64,000 nt of DNA from Pelagivirga sediminicola (GCF_003072125.1 NZ_QCYH01000011.1:32036-96035); one strand, 5' to 3'; positions 28,349 to 37,392 are shown, numbered from the stretch's first letter. The notes: generated by a model not told the origin, from the sequence alone. Program-made: numbers and translations.

Positions 28349-29280
28349 GTCTGCTTGATCCTCGGGTCGATGGCCGCATAAATGATGTCGACAAAGGTGT
28401 TGATGACCAGGAACCACACCACGATCACCAGGATCGTGCCCTGCACCACCGGAATGTCCCGGATCGCCACGCTATCGACCAGAAGCAGGCCGATGCCCGG
28501 CCAGGCGAACAGTTTCTCGATCACCACCGCCTGCCCCATCATCGAGCCGAACTGAAGCCCGATGGTGGTCACGACCAGCACCATGACGTTGCGCATCAGG
28601 TGCCAGCGCACGACGCGCGCGTTGCTCATGCCCTTGGAATGGGCGGTGCGGATGAAATCCTCGTTCATGATCTCCAGAACGCCCGCGCGCGTGGTGCGCG
28701 CCAGCAGCGCCAGGGGCGTGACGCCCAGCGTGATCGCCGGCAGGATCAGGTATAACGGATCGCCCCCGCCATAGCCGAAACTGGGCAGCCAGCCCAGTTG
28801 CAGCGCAAAGAAATACATCAGGAGCAGGCCCAGCCAGAATTGCGGCATCGACAGGCCCGACACCGCGCCCACCATCGTCGCCGTGTCCAGAATGCTGCCC
28901 GGGCGCAGCGCCGCGATGAAGCCGAGGGGCACGCCGACCACGATGGCAAACACCATCGCCGCGACCGACAGCTTGAGCGAGGCCCAGACCCGGTCGCCGA
29001 TCACCTCCGTCACCGGCTCGCGAAAGCGGAAGGACGTGCCCAGATCGAACTGCACCAACCCCACGATATATTCGCCAAAGCGCACATGCACCGGCTTGTC
29101 CAACCCGAATTCGGCGTTGATGCGGGCCAGCGTCTCGGGGTCCGCATTGGTGCGCCCGTCCGACATCAGGCTGGACGCGAAACTGCCGGGGATGACGCTG
29201 AAGATCACGAAGATCAGCAGCGCCACGGCAAAGATCGTCGGGATCATCTGCAGCAATCGCCGGATGGTAAAACGCAGCAT
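28345..29280 (-). CDS. Peptide ABC transporter permease, DppB/OppB type
   Basis: Inner-membrane permease of 311 residues. MLRFTIRRLLQMIPTIFAVA is the expected first helix. The conserved GDP region of DppB is here replaced by VIPGSFASSLMSDGRTNADP, a mild divergence. The EAA loop is DFIRTAHSKGMSNARVVRWH. The C-terminus VDIIYAAIDPRIKQT fits the family. It lies 67 bases after the binding-protein gene and overlaps the DppC gene (ATGA). Confidence 0.93.
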   Translation of the reverse strand: MLRFTIRRLLQMIPTIFAVALLIFVIFSVIPGSFASSLMSDGRTNADPETLARINAEFGLDKPVHVRFGEYIVGLVQFDLGTSFRFREPVTEVIGDRVWASLKLSVAAMVFAIVVGVPLGFIAALRPGSILDTATMVGAVSGLSMPQFWLGLLLMYFFALQLGWLPSFGYGGGDPLYLILPAITLGVTPLALLARTTRAGVLEIMNEDFIRTAHSKGMSNARVVRWHLMRNVMVLVVTTIGLQFGSMMGQAVVIEKLFAWPGIGLLLVDSVAIRDIPVVQGTILVIVVWFLVINTFVDIIYAAIDPRIKQT

Positions 29281-29347
29281 CGCCTGTCCTTTGTCCTGTG
29301 CCGGCGGCGCGGCCCAAGCAGCGCCGCCGGGTATTCAGGTTACGCGA

Positions 29348-30940
29348 TCACTTGCGCGAATCGGGCGCGGTGTCGTCGATCCACAGATCCTCGTAATTCT
29401 GGATCGCCAGCTCGGTCGCGTTCTGCTGCAACCCGTGCAGCCAGGGCTGATAGGCCATCACCGCCTTGTTGTAGTTGAAGAACCAGCTGGGCGCCTCTTC
29501 CTGCACGATGTCATTGGCCTGGCTCAGCAGCGCGGTCTTCTTGGCCGGATCGGCCTCGGCTGTCGCCTCGTCGAACACCGCGTCGAATTCGGCATTGTCG
29601 AAGGCCCAATAATTGCAGGCCGCGCGCGTCGTCTCGGAATAGAAGCATTTCATCGTCGCATAGGGATCGGGGCCCGACACGTTGGACCACATGAACGCCT
29701 GATGATCGCCCGCCGGTACGACCTCGGCCAGCACCGACGCCTCCACCGGCTTGGCCGTCACCCTGATCCCGGCATCGGCCAGCATCGGGATGATCGCCTC
29801 GACGATGGTCAGGCCCCAGCTTTCGTTCTGCGTCGCCGTTATCTCGAACTCGATCCCGTCCTCATAACCGGCATCGGCCAGCAGTTGCTTGGCCTTCTCC
29901 ACGTCATAGGCGTAGGGCACCGCGTCCTTGTTATAGGCGGGCGACGAGATCGGCAGCCAGCCGGTGGCGCGATAGGCCTTGTTCTTGACCAGCCGCTCGA
30001 TGATCAGATCGGTGTTGATCGCGTGGTTGATGGCCTGGCGCACTTCCTTTTTCTGGAAGGGCTCGTAATCGGGGTTGAAGCCGACATGGCGGGTATAGAC
30101 CTCGGCCACTTCCAGAATGTTGTCCTTCAGCGCGTCATCGGCCTGATAGGCCACGTATTGCGACGGCCCCAGAACGCTGACGTCGATTTCCTGATTGCGG
30201 AAGGCCACGTCGCGCGCCGATGCGTCATCCAGCAGAACGATGTTGATCTTGTCCAGATAGGGCTTGCCGTCCTCGTAGAAGTCTTCGAACTTCTCGACGG
30301 TGATGCGGCTGCCGGGAATGTTCTCGACAAACTTGAAGGGGCCAAGGCCGACGGGACTGGTCTGGAAATCCGCGGCCTCGGCGGCGCCTTCGGGATAGAT
30401 CGCGGCGTTGACGCGCATCAGCTCATAGCCCGGCTCGGCCACCGGCTCCTTGTAGGAGATCTCAAGCGTCTTGTCGTCGATCGCCTTGAGGCCCGAAATG
30501 CTGTCGGCGCTGCCGTCCACAAACTCATCGATGCCGACCACGCCCGACACATAGCGCGCGCCGGGAAAGGCGTTGTCCGGATGGGCGATCCGCTGATAGG
30601 AATAGATGATGTCGCCTGCCGTCAGCTCCTTGCCATCGTGGAATTTCGCGTCGCGCAGCGTGTAGGTGAACACCTTGCCGTCGTCCGACACCTCGACATT
30701 GGTGGCCAGCTCCAGCTCGGGCTTGCCCTCGGCCGAGTTCCAGTCATAGAGGCTGCGATGGATTGCCTTGGCCGGGAATTCGTCCTGCGTGGCAGGGGTG
30801 GAATGGATGTCCAGCGTGCCAAAGCTCGACCCGTAGGGCGCCACGAAATTCAGCGTGCCGCCGCTTTGCGGATCCTGCGCCCAGGTGGCGGCCGCCGTGC
30901 CGATCAGCAGCGCGGCGGACAGGGTAAGGGACTTCAACAT
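29348..30940 (-). CDS. Peptide ABC transporter substrate-binding protein (SBP_bac_5)
   Basis: Periplasmic binding protein of 530 residues. It starts with a Sec signal peptide (MLKSLTLSAALLIGTAAATW, cut after AQ), and the mature chain begins DPQSGGTLNFVAPYG. FTYTLRDAKFHDGKELTAGD is the family block. It follows an AAGGAGAATATC ribosome site. It lies 48 bases after the YtcJ-like amidohydrolase gene, which suggests that the ligand contains an amide or ester cleaved by that enzyme. The ligand itself is unknown. Confidence 0.92.
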   Translation of the reverse strand: MLKSLTLSAALLIGTAAATWAQDPQSGGTLNFVAPYGSSFGTLDIHSTPATQDEFPAKAIHRSLYDWNSAEGKPELELATNVEVSDDGKVFTYTLRDAKFHDGKELTAGDIIYSYQRIAHPDNAFPGARYVSGVVGIDEFVDGSADSISGLKAIDDKTLEISYKEPVAEPGYELMRVNAAIYPEGAAEAADFQTSPVGLGPFKFVENIPGSRITVEKFEDFYEDGKPYLDKINIVLLDDASARDVAFRNQEIDVSVLGPSQYVAYQADDALKDNILEVAEVYTRHVGFNPDYEPFQKKEVRQAINHAINTDLIIERLVKNKAYRATGWLPISSPAYNKDAVPYAYDVEKAKQLLADAGYEDGIEFEITATQNESWGLTIVEAIIPMLADAGIRVTAKPVEASVLAEVVPAGDHQAFMWSNVSGPDPYATMKCFYSETTRAACNYWAFDNAEFDAVFDEATAEADPAKKTALLSQANDIVQEEAPSWFFNYNKAVMAYQPWLHGLQQNATELAIQNYEDLWIDDTAPDSRK

Positions 30941-30988
30941 TTGATATTCTCCTTGTTGGGGTCTTTTGGTCTTCCCGATTCTTCGCGA

Positions 30989-32617
30989 TCAGGCTTGATA
31001 CACGATCTGACCACCCAAGACGGTCATCGCGCAATAGGTATCGTTCAGTATCTCCTCCGGCTCCGCCTCCAGCAGGTTGCGCGAGAAGACGGCGATATCG
31101 GCCAGTTGCCCCGGCACGAGCCGCCCCTTGATATGCTCGGCATTCTGCGAATAGGCGCTGTATTCGGTATAGGCGCGCAAGGCCTCGGTGATGCTCAGGC
31201 GCTGGCCCGCGTCCATCACGGTGCCGTTCCACGTCTTTCGCGTGATCATGTTGTAGATGTTCGGCCACGGGTCCGGCTTGCACACGGGCGCATCCGATCC
31301 GGTCGAGGGTTTGAACCCCATATCGGTCCATGTGCGCATCGGATAGCAGGGCTTGGCCCGCGCCTCGCCTAGAACCGAGATATAGCTGTTGCCGAAATCA
31401 TAAACGAACACCTGCTGCGGCACCGGCAAAAGGCCGGCGGCCTTCATGCGCTGATGCTGCGCGTCGTCCGAAAATCCGCAATGCTCGATCCGGTGGCGAT
31501 GCGTCTGGTCCGGATGCGCGGCAATCGCCTTTTCATAGGCCGTGATCAGCTGGTCGATGGCGCCGTCGCCGATGGCATGGCAGGCCATCTGGTAGCCCAT
31601 GCCGACATATTCATCCACCATCTGGTTCAGCTGCTCGTCCGGCAGGATCTGCACCCCGGTCGTGTCGTCATCGCCAAGGTAGGGCTGGCGCATCCACGCC
31701 GTGCGCCCGCCGGCCGATCCGTCAAGGAAGATCTTGACCGCGCCGACGCGCAGCATGTCATCGCCCACGCCGGACACCAGCCCCGCCGCGTGACATTCCG
31801 GCACGATGGAGGTCCGCCCCGGATCGCCCAGCAGCACTTGCCACACCCGCACCGGCAGCCGCCCGTCCCGCTTGGCCAGGTGATAGGCGCGCATCTCGGA
31901 AAATCCCGCAGCCATGCCGACGGCGGCATCCATGCAGGACGTGATCCCCTGCGACAGCAGGTATCTGCCCGCCCGCTCGGCCGCGTCGATCAACTCGTCC
32001 ACCGTGGGGGTCGGCGGCGCATCGCGCAGCAGCCCCTGGGCGTTCTCGGCAAAAAGGCCGGTCAGCCGGCCGTTCAGCTTTTCGATCACGCCGCCGGGCG
32101 GGGCTGGCGTATCCTCATCGACGCCGGCCATCTCCAGCGCCCTGGAATTGCCCAGCGTGACATGCCCGCAGGCCCGCACCAGCACGACCGCATGATCGGG
32201 CGCGGCCTGGTCCAGCTCGCTGCGGTCCGGGTGGCGGCCGATGTCCAGCTTGACCTGATCATACCCGCGCGCCATCACCCAGCCCCCCTTGGGCGTCTGG
32301 GCCGCGCGCGCCGCGATCGCCGCTTGCAGCGCCTTCAGCGTCGGCGCGGCACCGGGGCTGGCATCGATCCAGCCCATCGAAATGCCCAGCGGCATCAGAT
32401 GCAGGTGATTGTCGTTCAGTCCGGGCGTGGCAAACTGCCCCTGCAGGTCGATCACCCGCGTATCGGGCCCGCGCAGGCCGAGGATCTCCGCATCACTGCC
32501 GGTGGCCAGAATACGCCCGGCGAAAACCGCCAGAGCCTCGCACATCCCGTCGTCATGGCCGCACCAGATTGCGCCATTGTGCAGTATCATGTCCGCACGG
32601 CAAATATCGCCGGTCAT
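30989..32617 (-). CDS. YtcJ-like metal-dependent amidohydrolase
   Basis: A 542-residue enzyme of the amidohydrolase superfamily (Amidohydro_3). The N-terminal metal site is the HLH of ATPGLNDNHLHLMPLG near residue 75. KIFLDGSAGGRTAWMRQPYL, HAIGDGAIDQLI and HRIEHCGF supply further ligands, and GSDAPVCKPDPWPNIYNMI holds the conserved Asp. There is no signal peptide, so it acts in the cytoplasm. It is the first gene of the dpp2 operon and probably hydrolyses the imported compound. Members are known to act on N-substituted formamides and similar amides; the true substrate is unknown. Two dyads lie in the spacer upstream. Confidence 0.88.
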   Translation of the reverse strand: MTGDICRADMILHNGAIWCGHDDGMCEALAVFAGRILATGSDAEILGLRGPDTRVIDLQGQFATPGLNDNHLHLMPLGISMGWIDASPGAAPTLKALQAAIAARAAQTPKGGWVMARGYDQVKLDIGRHPDRSELDQAAPDHAVVLVRACGHVTLGNSRALEMAGVDEDTPAPPGGVIEKLNGRLTGLFAENAQGLLRDAPPTPTVDELIDAAERAGRYLLSQGITSCMDAAVGMAAGFSEMRAYHLAKRDGRLPVRVWQVLLGDPGRTSIVPECHAAGLVSGVGDDMLRVGAVKIFLDGSAGGRTAWMRQPYLGDDDTTGVQILPDEQLNQMVDEYVGMGYQMACHAIGDGAIDQLITAYEKAIAAHPDQTHRHRIEHCGFSDDAQHQRMKAAGLLPVPQQVFVYDFGNSYISVLGEARAKPCYPMRTWTDMGFKPSTGSDAPVCKPDPWPNIYNMITRKTWNGTVMDAGQRLSITEALRAYTEYSAYSQNAEHIKGRLVPGQLADIAVFSRNLLEAEPEEILNDTYCAMTVLGGQIVYQA

Positions 32618-32654
32618 TGCCCTGATGTTCCGATCTGTCTAACTTTGTCCCCAG

Positions 32655-32694
32655 GCAGGAATATCCTGCATACCCAAGCATACTAAGGATATCC
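32655..32694. promoter_or_regulatory. Two small dyads upstream of the dpp2 operon
   Basis: GCAGGA-ATA-TCCTGC at 32655-32669 and GGATATCC at 32687-32694 both contain GGATATCC-like symmetry. They lie 38-77 bases before the minus-strand ATG at 32617 and could bind a dimeric regulator. No regulator gene is adjacent. The idea rests on symmetry alone. Confidence 0.35.
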
Positions 32695-32749
32695 GCTTAA
32701 ATGGCGACCATTATTTTCCCTTTGGTTTCAATGCCATCGCGCGCGGGCC

Positions 32750-33220
32750 ATGGCCGCGATGACTGATCCCGCCGCCTCCGCGCTGACGCGGGTCGGGCGC
32801 TTCGCGCGGGGTGCGCTGAATGCCATCGCCGATGTTGCGGGCGTCGCCGTCGGGCATTGCACGCTGATCGAGGGGGACCGCACGCGCACCGGCGCGACGG
32901 CGATCCTGCCCCATGGCGGCAATCTCCTGGCCCGCAAGGTGCCCACCGGGCTGGCCGTGCTGAACGGGTTCGGCAAGTTCGTCGGCGCCACGCAGATCCG
33001 CGAGCTGGGCCAGATCGAAACGCCGATCCCGCTGGCCTTCTCGACGCAGCGCGCGCCGACGCATCCGCTGGACAACGACGCGATGTCGCCGCTGTTCGAG
33101 GCCGCGATCGACACCGCCGAAGAGGCGACCCTGAACTCCATGCTTCATGCCGCACCGATGACCGGCTTTGACGCCGCGCGCTCTGCCCCTTCGCAGGTGG
33201 ACGCGCTGCGGCTGCGATGA
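32750..33220 (+). pseudogene. DmpA-type P1 peptidase with large in-frame internal deletion
   Basis: The 156-residue frame matches both ends of the DmpA (L-aminopeptidase/D-amidase) family, about 350-375 residues long. The N-terminal part reads GALNAIADVAGVAVGHCTLI, ATAILPHGGNLLARKVP, then FGKFVGATQIRELGQIETPI. The C-terminal part reads LAFSTQRAPTHPLDNDAMSP and EEATLNSMLHAAPMTGFDAA. Between ETPI and LAFST, about 200 residues are missing, including the autocleavage site and nucleophilic Ser. The frame is kept and the ends abut near residue 97. It should be inactive. It may be a remnant of a catabolic gene that once belonged to dpp2. The start may be either ATG at 32750 or 32759. Confidence 0.75.
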
Positions 33221-33415
33221 TCGCGCGGCAACGGGGTTCCGTGGCAGCGTCAAACGAGGAGGTTTGCCCATTTGCCACAAACGAGAGTTTTTGGCAGCGT
33301 TCCAACAGCGCTGCCAACCGTGCTTTGACGCCAATGATCCGGCGGTCTATTGGAGCGGGGATGGTGCATCCACCATCAATACTCGGATTGCGTCAACGAC
33401 ATGGAAGTCTAAGAA
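33221..33415. other. Spacer with a short hairpin, no supported gene
   Basis: 195 bases between the deleted DmpA gene and the COX1-like gene. TTGGCAGCG (33291-33299) and CGCTGCCAA (33309-33317) form a nine-pair stem with a nine-base loop, and GGCAGCG occurs once more at 33243. Two short open frames cross the region but show no similarity or ribosome site. GGAAG at 33402 serves the next gene. Confidence 0.4.
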
Positions 33416-34228
33416 ATGATGAGCGGCAACCTTCGTAGGAATGCAAGGATCCCCGCGGCCGCATTCACGGCTGTCGCGCTTTTTATCGGGCTCGCAATTC
33501 TAGCGTTGCAGTTAATTTTATGGATGGAGCTGTCAGCCTCCGAGCTTTGGTATTTCTGCACTGAAGACCGATCGACCTTCTGCTTTGTAAACTTCAATCA
33601 GGCGAGCACGATTTCGCGTGCCCCTTGGGCATTTCTGGTAGGCTTGGCGCTGCTTCCCGGATTTCTCGCAGTGCTTGTGGCGCGCCTGCAAAATTCTATG
33701 CCCCCTAATCTAAAGGCTTGGGTCGTCGCGGCAATGTGGCTTGCCTTTGCATTTTACCTCGCCGCTCCAATCATCATCATGGCTTCTGCCTCATCGTTTT
33801 CGGGCCCGGCCGCATCAGACGGGTGGGTACTTTACCCCCCCTTGTCGACATCATCTTATCAACCGGATGCGATCCTCAATTCACTGCAAATGAACAAGCT
33901 GGCAGTGGCGATACTCTTAATCCTGAACCTGTTCGGCTTTACGGTTTCCCGAATTGCTCGACCGCGTTCCACACGTTCAAAGGCCGTGCAAATCGGTTTT
34001 ATCACTTTGATGATCTGGGTGATCTGGATGGCGATCACATGGCTCAGCGATTTCTTGAAGTTCATAAGTCTTGACAGAAATTTTGGGACGACATTCTTCG
34101 ATCCAGCCTCGCAGGCAGAGAAGGACTATCCGACACTTCTTTTGGAGTATTTAGACGGCCCGGGAATATGGTATCTAGCGGCGGTATTCTCTTGTTTGGC
34201 CCTTTGGATTTCAGCTCGACGATCATAG
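33416..34228 (+). CDS. Histidine-free membrane protein derived from haem-copper oxidase subunit I
   Basis: A 270-residue protein with about six helices (near 12-36, 68-90, 100-122, 160-180, 190-212, 250-266). It carries two hallmarks of cytochrome oxidase subunit I: GWVLYPPLS at 136-144 and DRNFGTTFFDP at 220-230. Their spacing, 85 residues, matches the roughly 88 of true COX1. Where COX1 has GHPEVYIL, this protein has DGPGIWYL, so the CuB ligand His and the cross-linked Tyr are lost. The whole protein contains no His and ends after the sixth helix, so it can bind neither haem nor CuB in the usual way. The gene uses more AT-rich codons than its neighbours. GGAAG eight bases before the ATG supports the start. 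Its function is unknown. Confidence 0.75.
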   Translation: MMSGNLRRNARIPAAAFTAVALFIGLAILALQLILWMELSASELWYFCTEDRSTFCFVNFNQASTISRAPWAFLVGLALLPGFLAVLVARLQNSMPPNLKAWVVAAMWLAFAFYLAAPIIIMASASSFSGPAASDGWVLYPPLSTSSYQPDAILNSLQMNKLAVAILLILNLFGFTVSRIARPRSTRSKAVQIGFITLMIWVIWMAITWLSDFLKFISLDRNFGTTFFDPASQAEKDYPTLLLEYLDGPGIWYLAAVFSCLALWISARRS

Positions 34229-34354
34229 CATCATAGTCACGCTCAAACCGAGTTTCCCTGTGACGCGCAATCGGTATCTGCCGGGGGCGCTCTTGCGGCC
34301 TGCCCCGATCTGGCGTCATATATCACACGACACGCCAGACCGGAGGACGATGCC

Positions 34355-35821
34355 ATGGACACAGACACGAAAGCGCCGCCCGTTCAGCCCCCGTTCACCG
34401 GCCCCGATCTGTGCCGCAAGGAGGCGCACGAGATCGTGGCGCTCTTGCGCGCCGGCGAGGTCTCGCCGCAAGAGCTGCTGACGGCGGCGCAGGCCCGCAC
34501 GGAGGCGGTCGAGCCCAGCATAAACGCCATGCCAACCGTCTGCTGGACCCGCGCCGAGGCGGCGGCAGGCACAATGGCGCAGGATTGCGCGGATCATCCC
34601 GGTTGGCTGGCCGGTCTGCCGATCTCGATCAAGGATCTGACGCCGGTCGCGGGCGTGCGCACCACCTTCGGCACCAGGGGGCTGGCCGATTTCATACCCG
34701 CCGCCAGCGATCCGCTGGTCGAGCGGCTGGAGGCGCGCGGCGGTCTGGTTGTCGGCAAGTCCAACACGCCCGAGTTCGGCGCCGGGGCCAACACGTTCAA
34801 TGACGTCTTCGGCCCCACGCTCAACCCGTGGGACACCGCGCTGAATGCCGGCGGCTCGTCCGGCGGGGCCGCCGCGTCGCTGGCCACGGGCGAGGTCTGG
34901 CTCGCCCACGGATCGGATCACGGCGGATCGCTGCGCACGCCCGCGGCCTATTGCGGCGTGGTCGGCCTGCGGCCCAGCCCCGGCCGCGCGGGGGGCGCGT
35001 CGCCCGACGCGGGGTTCATGCTGGAAAGCGCGCAGGGTCCGATGGCCCGCTCGGTCATGGATTGTGCGCTGTTTCTGGACGCGATGAGCGGGTTCGAGCC
35101 GCGCTTCGCCATCTCCTACCCCGCGCCCGAGCGCCCCTTTCAGGAGGCCGCCCGCCGGGCAAGCAGCAATCTGCGCATCGCCTTCACCCCCGATCTGAAC
35201 GGCTTCGGCCCGGTGGACACCGAAATGGTCCAGCACCTGCGCGCCGTCATGGAGCAGTTGCAGGGCAACGGCGCCAACGTGGACGAGGAATGTCCCGATC
35301 TGACCGGGCTGGAGCGGACCTATCACACCCTGCGCGGGCTGAACTATGCGCTTCTGGCCAAGCGGCTGGACCCCAAGGTGCGCCAGCATCTCAAGCCGGT
35401 GCTGGAGGAAAACATGCAATCCGGCGCGGCGCTGACCTTGGACGACATCGCCGATGCCCACCTGACCCGCAGCGCGCTGTTCAACCGGATGGTCGCGCTG
35501 TTCGAGCGTTTCGACGTGCTGGCGCTGCCCACGGTCGGCTGCATGCCGCGCCCGCAATCCGAGGAATGGGTGCGCGAGATCGGCGGCCAGACCCTGACCG
35601 GCTATGTCGATTGGCTGCGCTTTGCGTTTCTGGCCACCACCACCGGGCTGCCCGCCATCTCGGTCCCCGTTGGGCTGGGTCCGCGCGGCATGCCCGTGGG
35701 GCTGCAACTGATCGGCAAGCCGCGCGGCGAGGCGGCGCTTCTGTCCGCCGCGCGGTTTGTCGAGCAGGTGACGGGCGGCCCGCTGGGCCCGATCGACCCG
35801 GTCACGGCCGGGGGGCTTTAA
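34355..35821 (+). CDS. Amidase signature family hydrolase
   Basis: A 488-residue cytoplasmic amidase. The catalytic Ser-cisSer-Lys triad is visible as K93 in LPISIKDLTPV, S168 in the GGSSGGAAASLATG block and S192 in HGSDHGGSLRTPA. Members hydrolyse carboxylic amides or the GatA substrate; nothing links this gene to gatCB. It has no signal peptide. The stop overlaps that of the gamma-glutamyltransferase gene by a few bases, tail to tail. It is the only plus-strand enzyme of the dpp3 region and may process amides released from imported peptides (inference). Confidence 0.92.
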   Translation: MDTDTKAPPVQPPFTGPDLCRKEAHEIVALLRAGEVSPQELLTAAQARTEAVEPSINAMPTVCWTRAEAAAGTMAQDCADHPGWLAGLPISIKDLTPVAGVRTTFGTRGLADFIPAASDPLVERLEARGGLVVGKSNTPEFGAGANTFNDVFGPTLNPWDTALNAGGSSGGAAASLATGEVWLAHGSDHGGSLRTPAAYCGVVGLRPSPGRAGGASPDAGFMLESAQGPMARSVMDCALFLDAMSGFEPRFAISYPAPERPFQEAARRASSNLRIAFTPDLNGFGPVDTEMVQHLRAVMEQLQGNGANVDEECPDLTGLERTYHTLRGLNYALLAKRLDPKVRQHLKPVLEENMQSGAALTLDDIADAHLTRSALFNRMVALFERFDVLALPTVGCMPRPQSEEWVREIGGQTLTGYVDWLRFAFLATTTGLPAISVPVGLGPRGMPVGLQLIGKPRGEAALLSAARFVEQVTGGPLGPIDPVTAGGL

Positions 35822-37392
35822 GCCCCGGCAGGCTCGGCCACCGCGTCGCCCCATGCGCTCATGATCTCGGTCGCGCCGGACCGTTTCGCGCCCGTGTCCA
35901 GCACCCCCGCCGGGCAGGCAAAGGGATAGGGCAACAGCGATCTGAACACCTCGCTGACCGGCGCGATCTGCTCCAGCTTGGCGATCACCCCAGGCGCCAG
36001 CGCCGCGTCGGCCAGTATCTGATCGCCGCCCGACAGATCGAGGCGCGGCTGGTGGAACGCGGCCGGCAGGTCCATGTCGAAATCCACGATGAAGGACGCA
36101 AGCTGCGTCACCGCCGAGACGATCTTGCGCCCGCCCGAGGCCCCCAGCGCAAAGCGTTTGCCATCCGCCTGCCCCAGCATCGGGCAGACATTCATCAGGC
36201 ATCTTTTGCCCGCGCCCAGCGAATTGGGTTTGCCCTGCTCGGGATCGAACCACATGATTCCGTTATTCATCAACAGGCCCGTGGATTCCGACACCATCCG
36301 CGCGCCGAAGATCGACAGCAGCGTTTGCGTGTTCGACACCATGTTCCCGTCCCGGTCCACGACCGAAAAATGCGTGGTGCAGCCGGGTGCGCCCGGGCTT
36401 TCGCCGTCATCGCCCATGGACGAGATCCGCTCGGCATAGGCCGCCCGCAGCGCTTTGGCATAGGCCGGATAGGCGGCATCGACGCTGCCCAGATCCTGCG
36501 CGGCCAGATGTGCGAATGCGCTGGCCATGGTCGGCCCCGCCGTCAGCCCCGGCATCGCGTAAAGCTGCGCGTCGCGATAGGGCACCGCCAGCGGCGCGTG
36601 AAACTGCGCGCGGTTGGCGGCCAGATCCTCGCGCGTCAGATACCCGCCCTTGCCCTGGATATCGGCGGCCATCGCCGCGCCCAGATCGCCGCCATGCAGC
36701 GCCGCCGCCCCCTCGCGCGCGAGGATGTCGAGGCTGTCGGCCATCCGGCCTTGGTCAATGCGATCCTCCGCCGCGTTGGTCCAGGAAAACGCCCGCGGCC
36801 ATTGCCCCTCGTCCAGGAACATCGCCGCCGCATCCGCATCGCGCGCCAGATCGCGCGCGGCGCCCGCAATGATCAGCGAGGCATACCAATCAATTCCCAT
36901 CCCGCGCCGTGCATGGGCAATTGCGGGGGCCAGCAATTCGCCCCAAGGCAGCTTGCCCCAGCGTTTGTGCGCCGCCTCCAGCCCGTCGACCATGGCCGGC
37001 ACCGCGACCGCCTTGGCGCCAAAGATGTTGCGGTCCTCGACCACGCGCTCCCACGGGAACAGATCGCTTGCCGCGCCCTCGCCCGACAGCGGAAAATCCT
37101 CCACGCGCAGCTTGGCAGGCGCCTGCATGCCGAAATTCAGCGCATGCGCCTCGCCGGTATCGGCGCGCCAGTGCATCGCCGCGCCGCCACCCGCGGGGCC
37201 GGACATCCACGGCTCCAGCACGCCGCAGACAAAGGCGCAGGCGACCGCCGCATCAACCGCATCACCGCCCGCGCGCAGCACCTCGGCCCCCGCCTCGGCG
37301 GCCTGCCGATGTTGCGAGGCAACCACGCCGCGATCCGTCTCGACAACGTGTTTGCGGATCTCCATGGTCCGTGACAAAGCGTCCGACATCAT
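35818..37392 (-). CDS. ggt: Gamma-glutamyltransferase family protein
   Basis: An N-terminal nucleophile hydrolase of 524 residues, made as a proenzyme. The autocleavage site lies before T339 in PGCTTHFSVVDRDGNMVSNT, giving a large and a small subunit. FALGASGGRKIVSAV and MNNGIMWFDPEQGKPNSLG are conserved small-subunit blocks. The family breaks gamma-glutamyl bonds or transfers the glutamyl group. I see no signal peptide, so it should be cytoplasmic, unlike Escherichia coli Ggt. It is the last gene of the dpp3 operon and its ATG overlaps the M20 stop (ATGA). It would act on imported gamma-glutamyl compounds. Confidence 0.92.
   Translation of the reverse strand: MMSDALSRTMEIRKHVVETDRGVVASQHRQAAEAGAEVLRAGGDAVDAAVACAFVCGVLEPWMSGPAGGGAAMHWRADTGEAHALNFGMQAPAKLRVEDFPLSGEGAASDLFPWERVVEDRNIFGAKAVAVPAMVDGLEAAHKRWGKLPWGELLAPAIAHARRGMGIDWYASLIIAGAARDLARDADAAAMFLDEGQWPRAFSWTNAAEDRIDQGRMADSLDILAREGAAALHGGDLGAAMAADIQGKGGYLTREDLAANRAQFHAPLAVPYRDAQLYAMPGLTAGPTMASAFAHLAAQDLGSVDAAYPAYAKALRAAYAERISSMGDDGESPGAPGCTTHFSVVDRDGNMVSNTQTLLSIFGARMVSESTGLLMNNGIMWFDPEQGKPNSLGAGKRCLMNVCPMLGQADGKRFALGASGGRKIVSAVTQLASFIVDFDMDLPAAFHQPRLDLSGGDQILADAALAPGVIAKLEQIAPVSEVFRSLLPYPFACPAGVLDTGAKRSGATEIMSAWGDAVAEPAGA

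Noticed and set aside
33291..33317. Hairpin as a terminator
   Set aside because: There is no T-run on either strand after the stem, and it lies in front of a plausible gene start.
33168..33438. Two short open frames (83 and 73 codons) after the deleted DmpA gene
   Set aside because: No ribosome site, no recognisable sequence and overlapping each other; more likely spacer.
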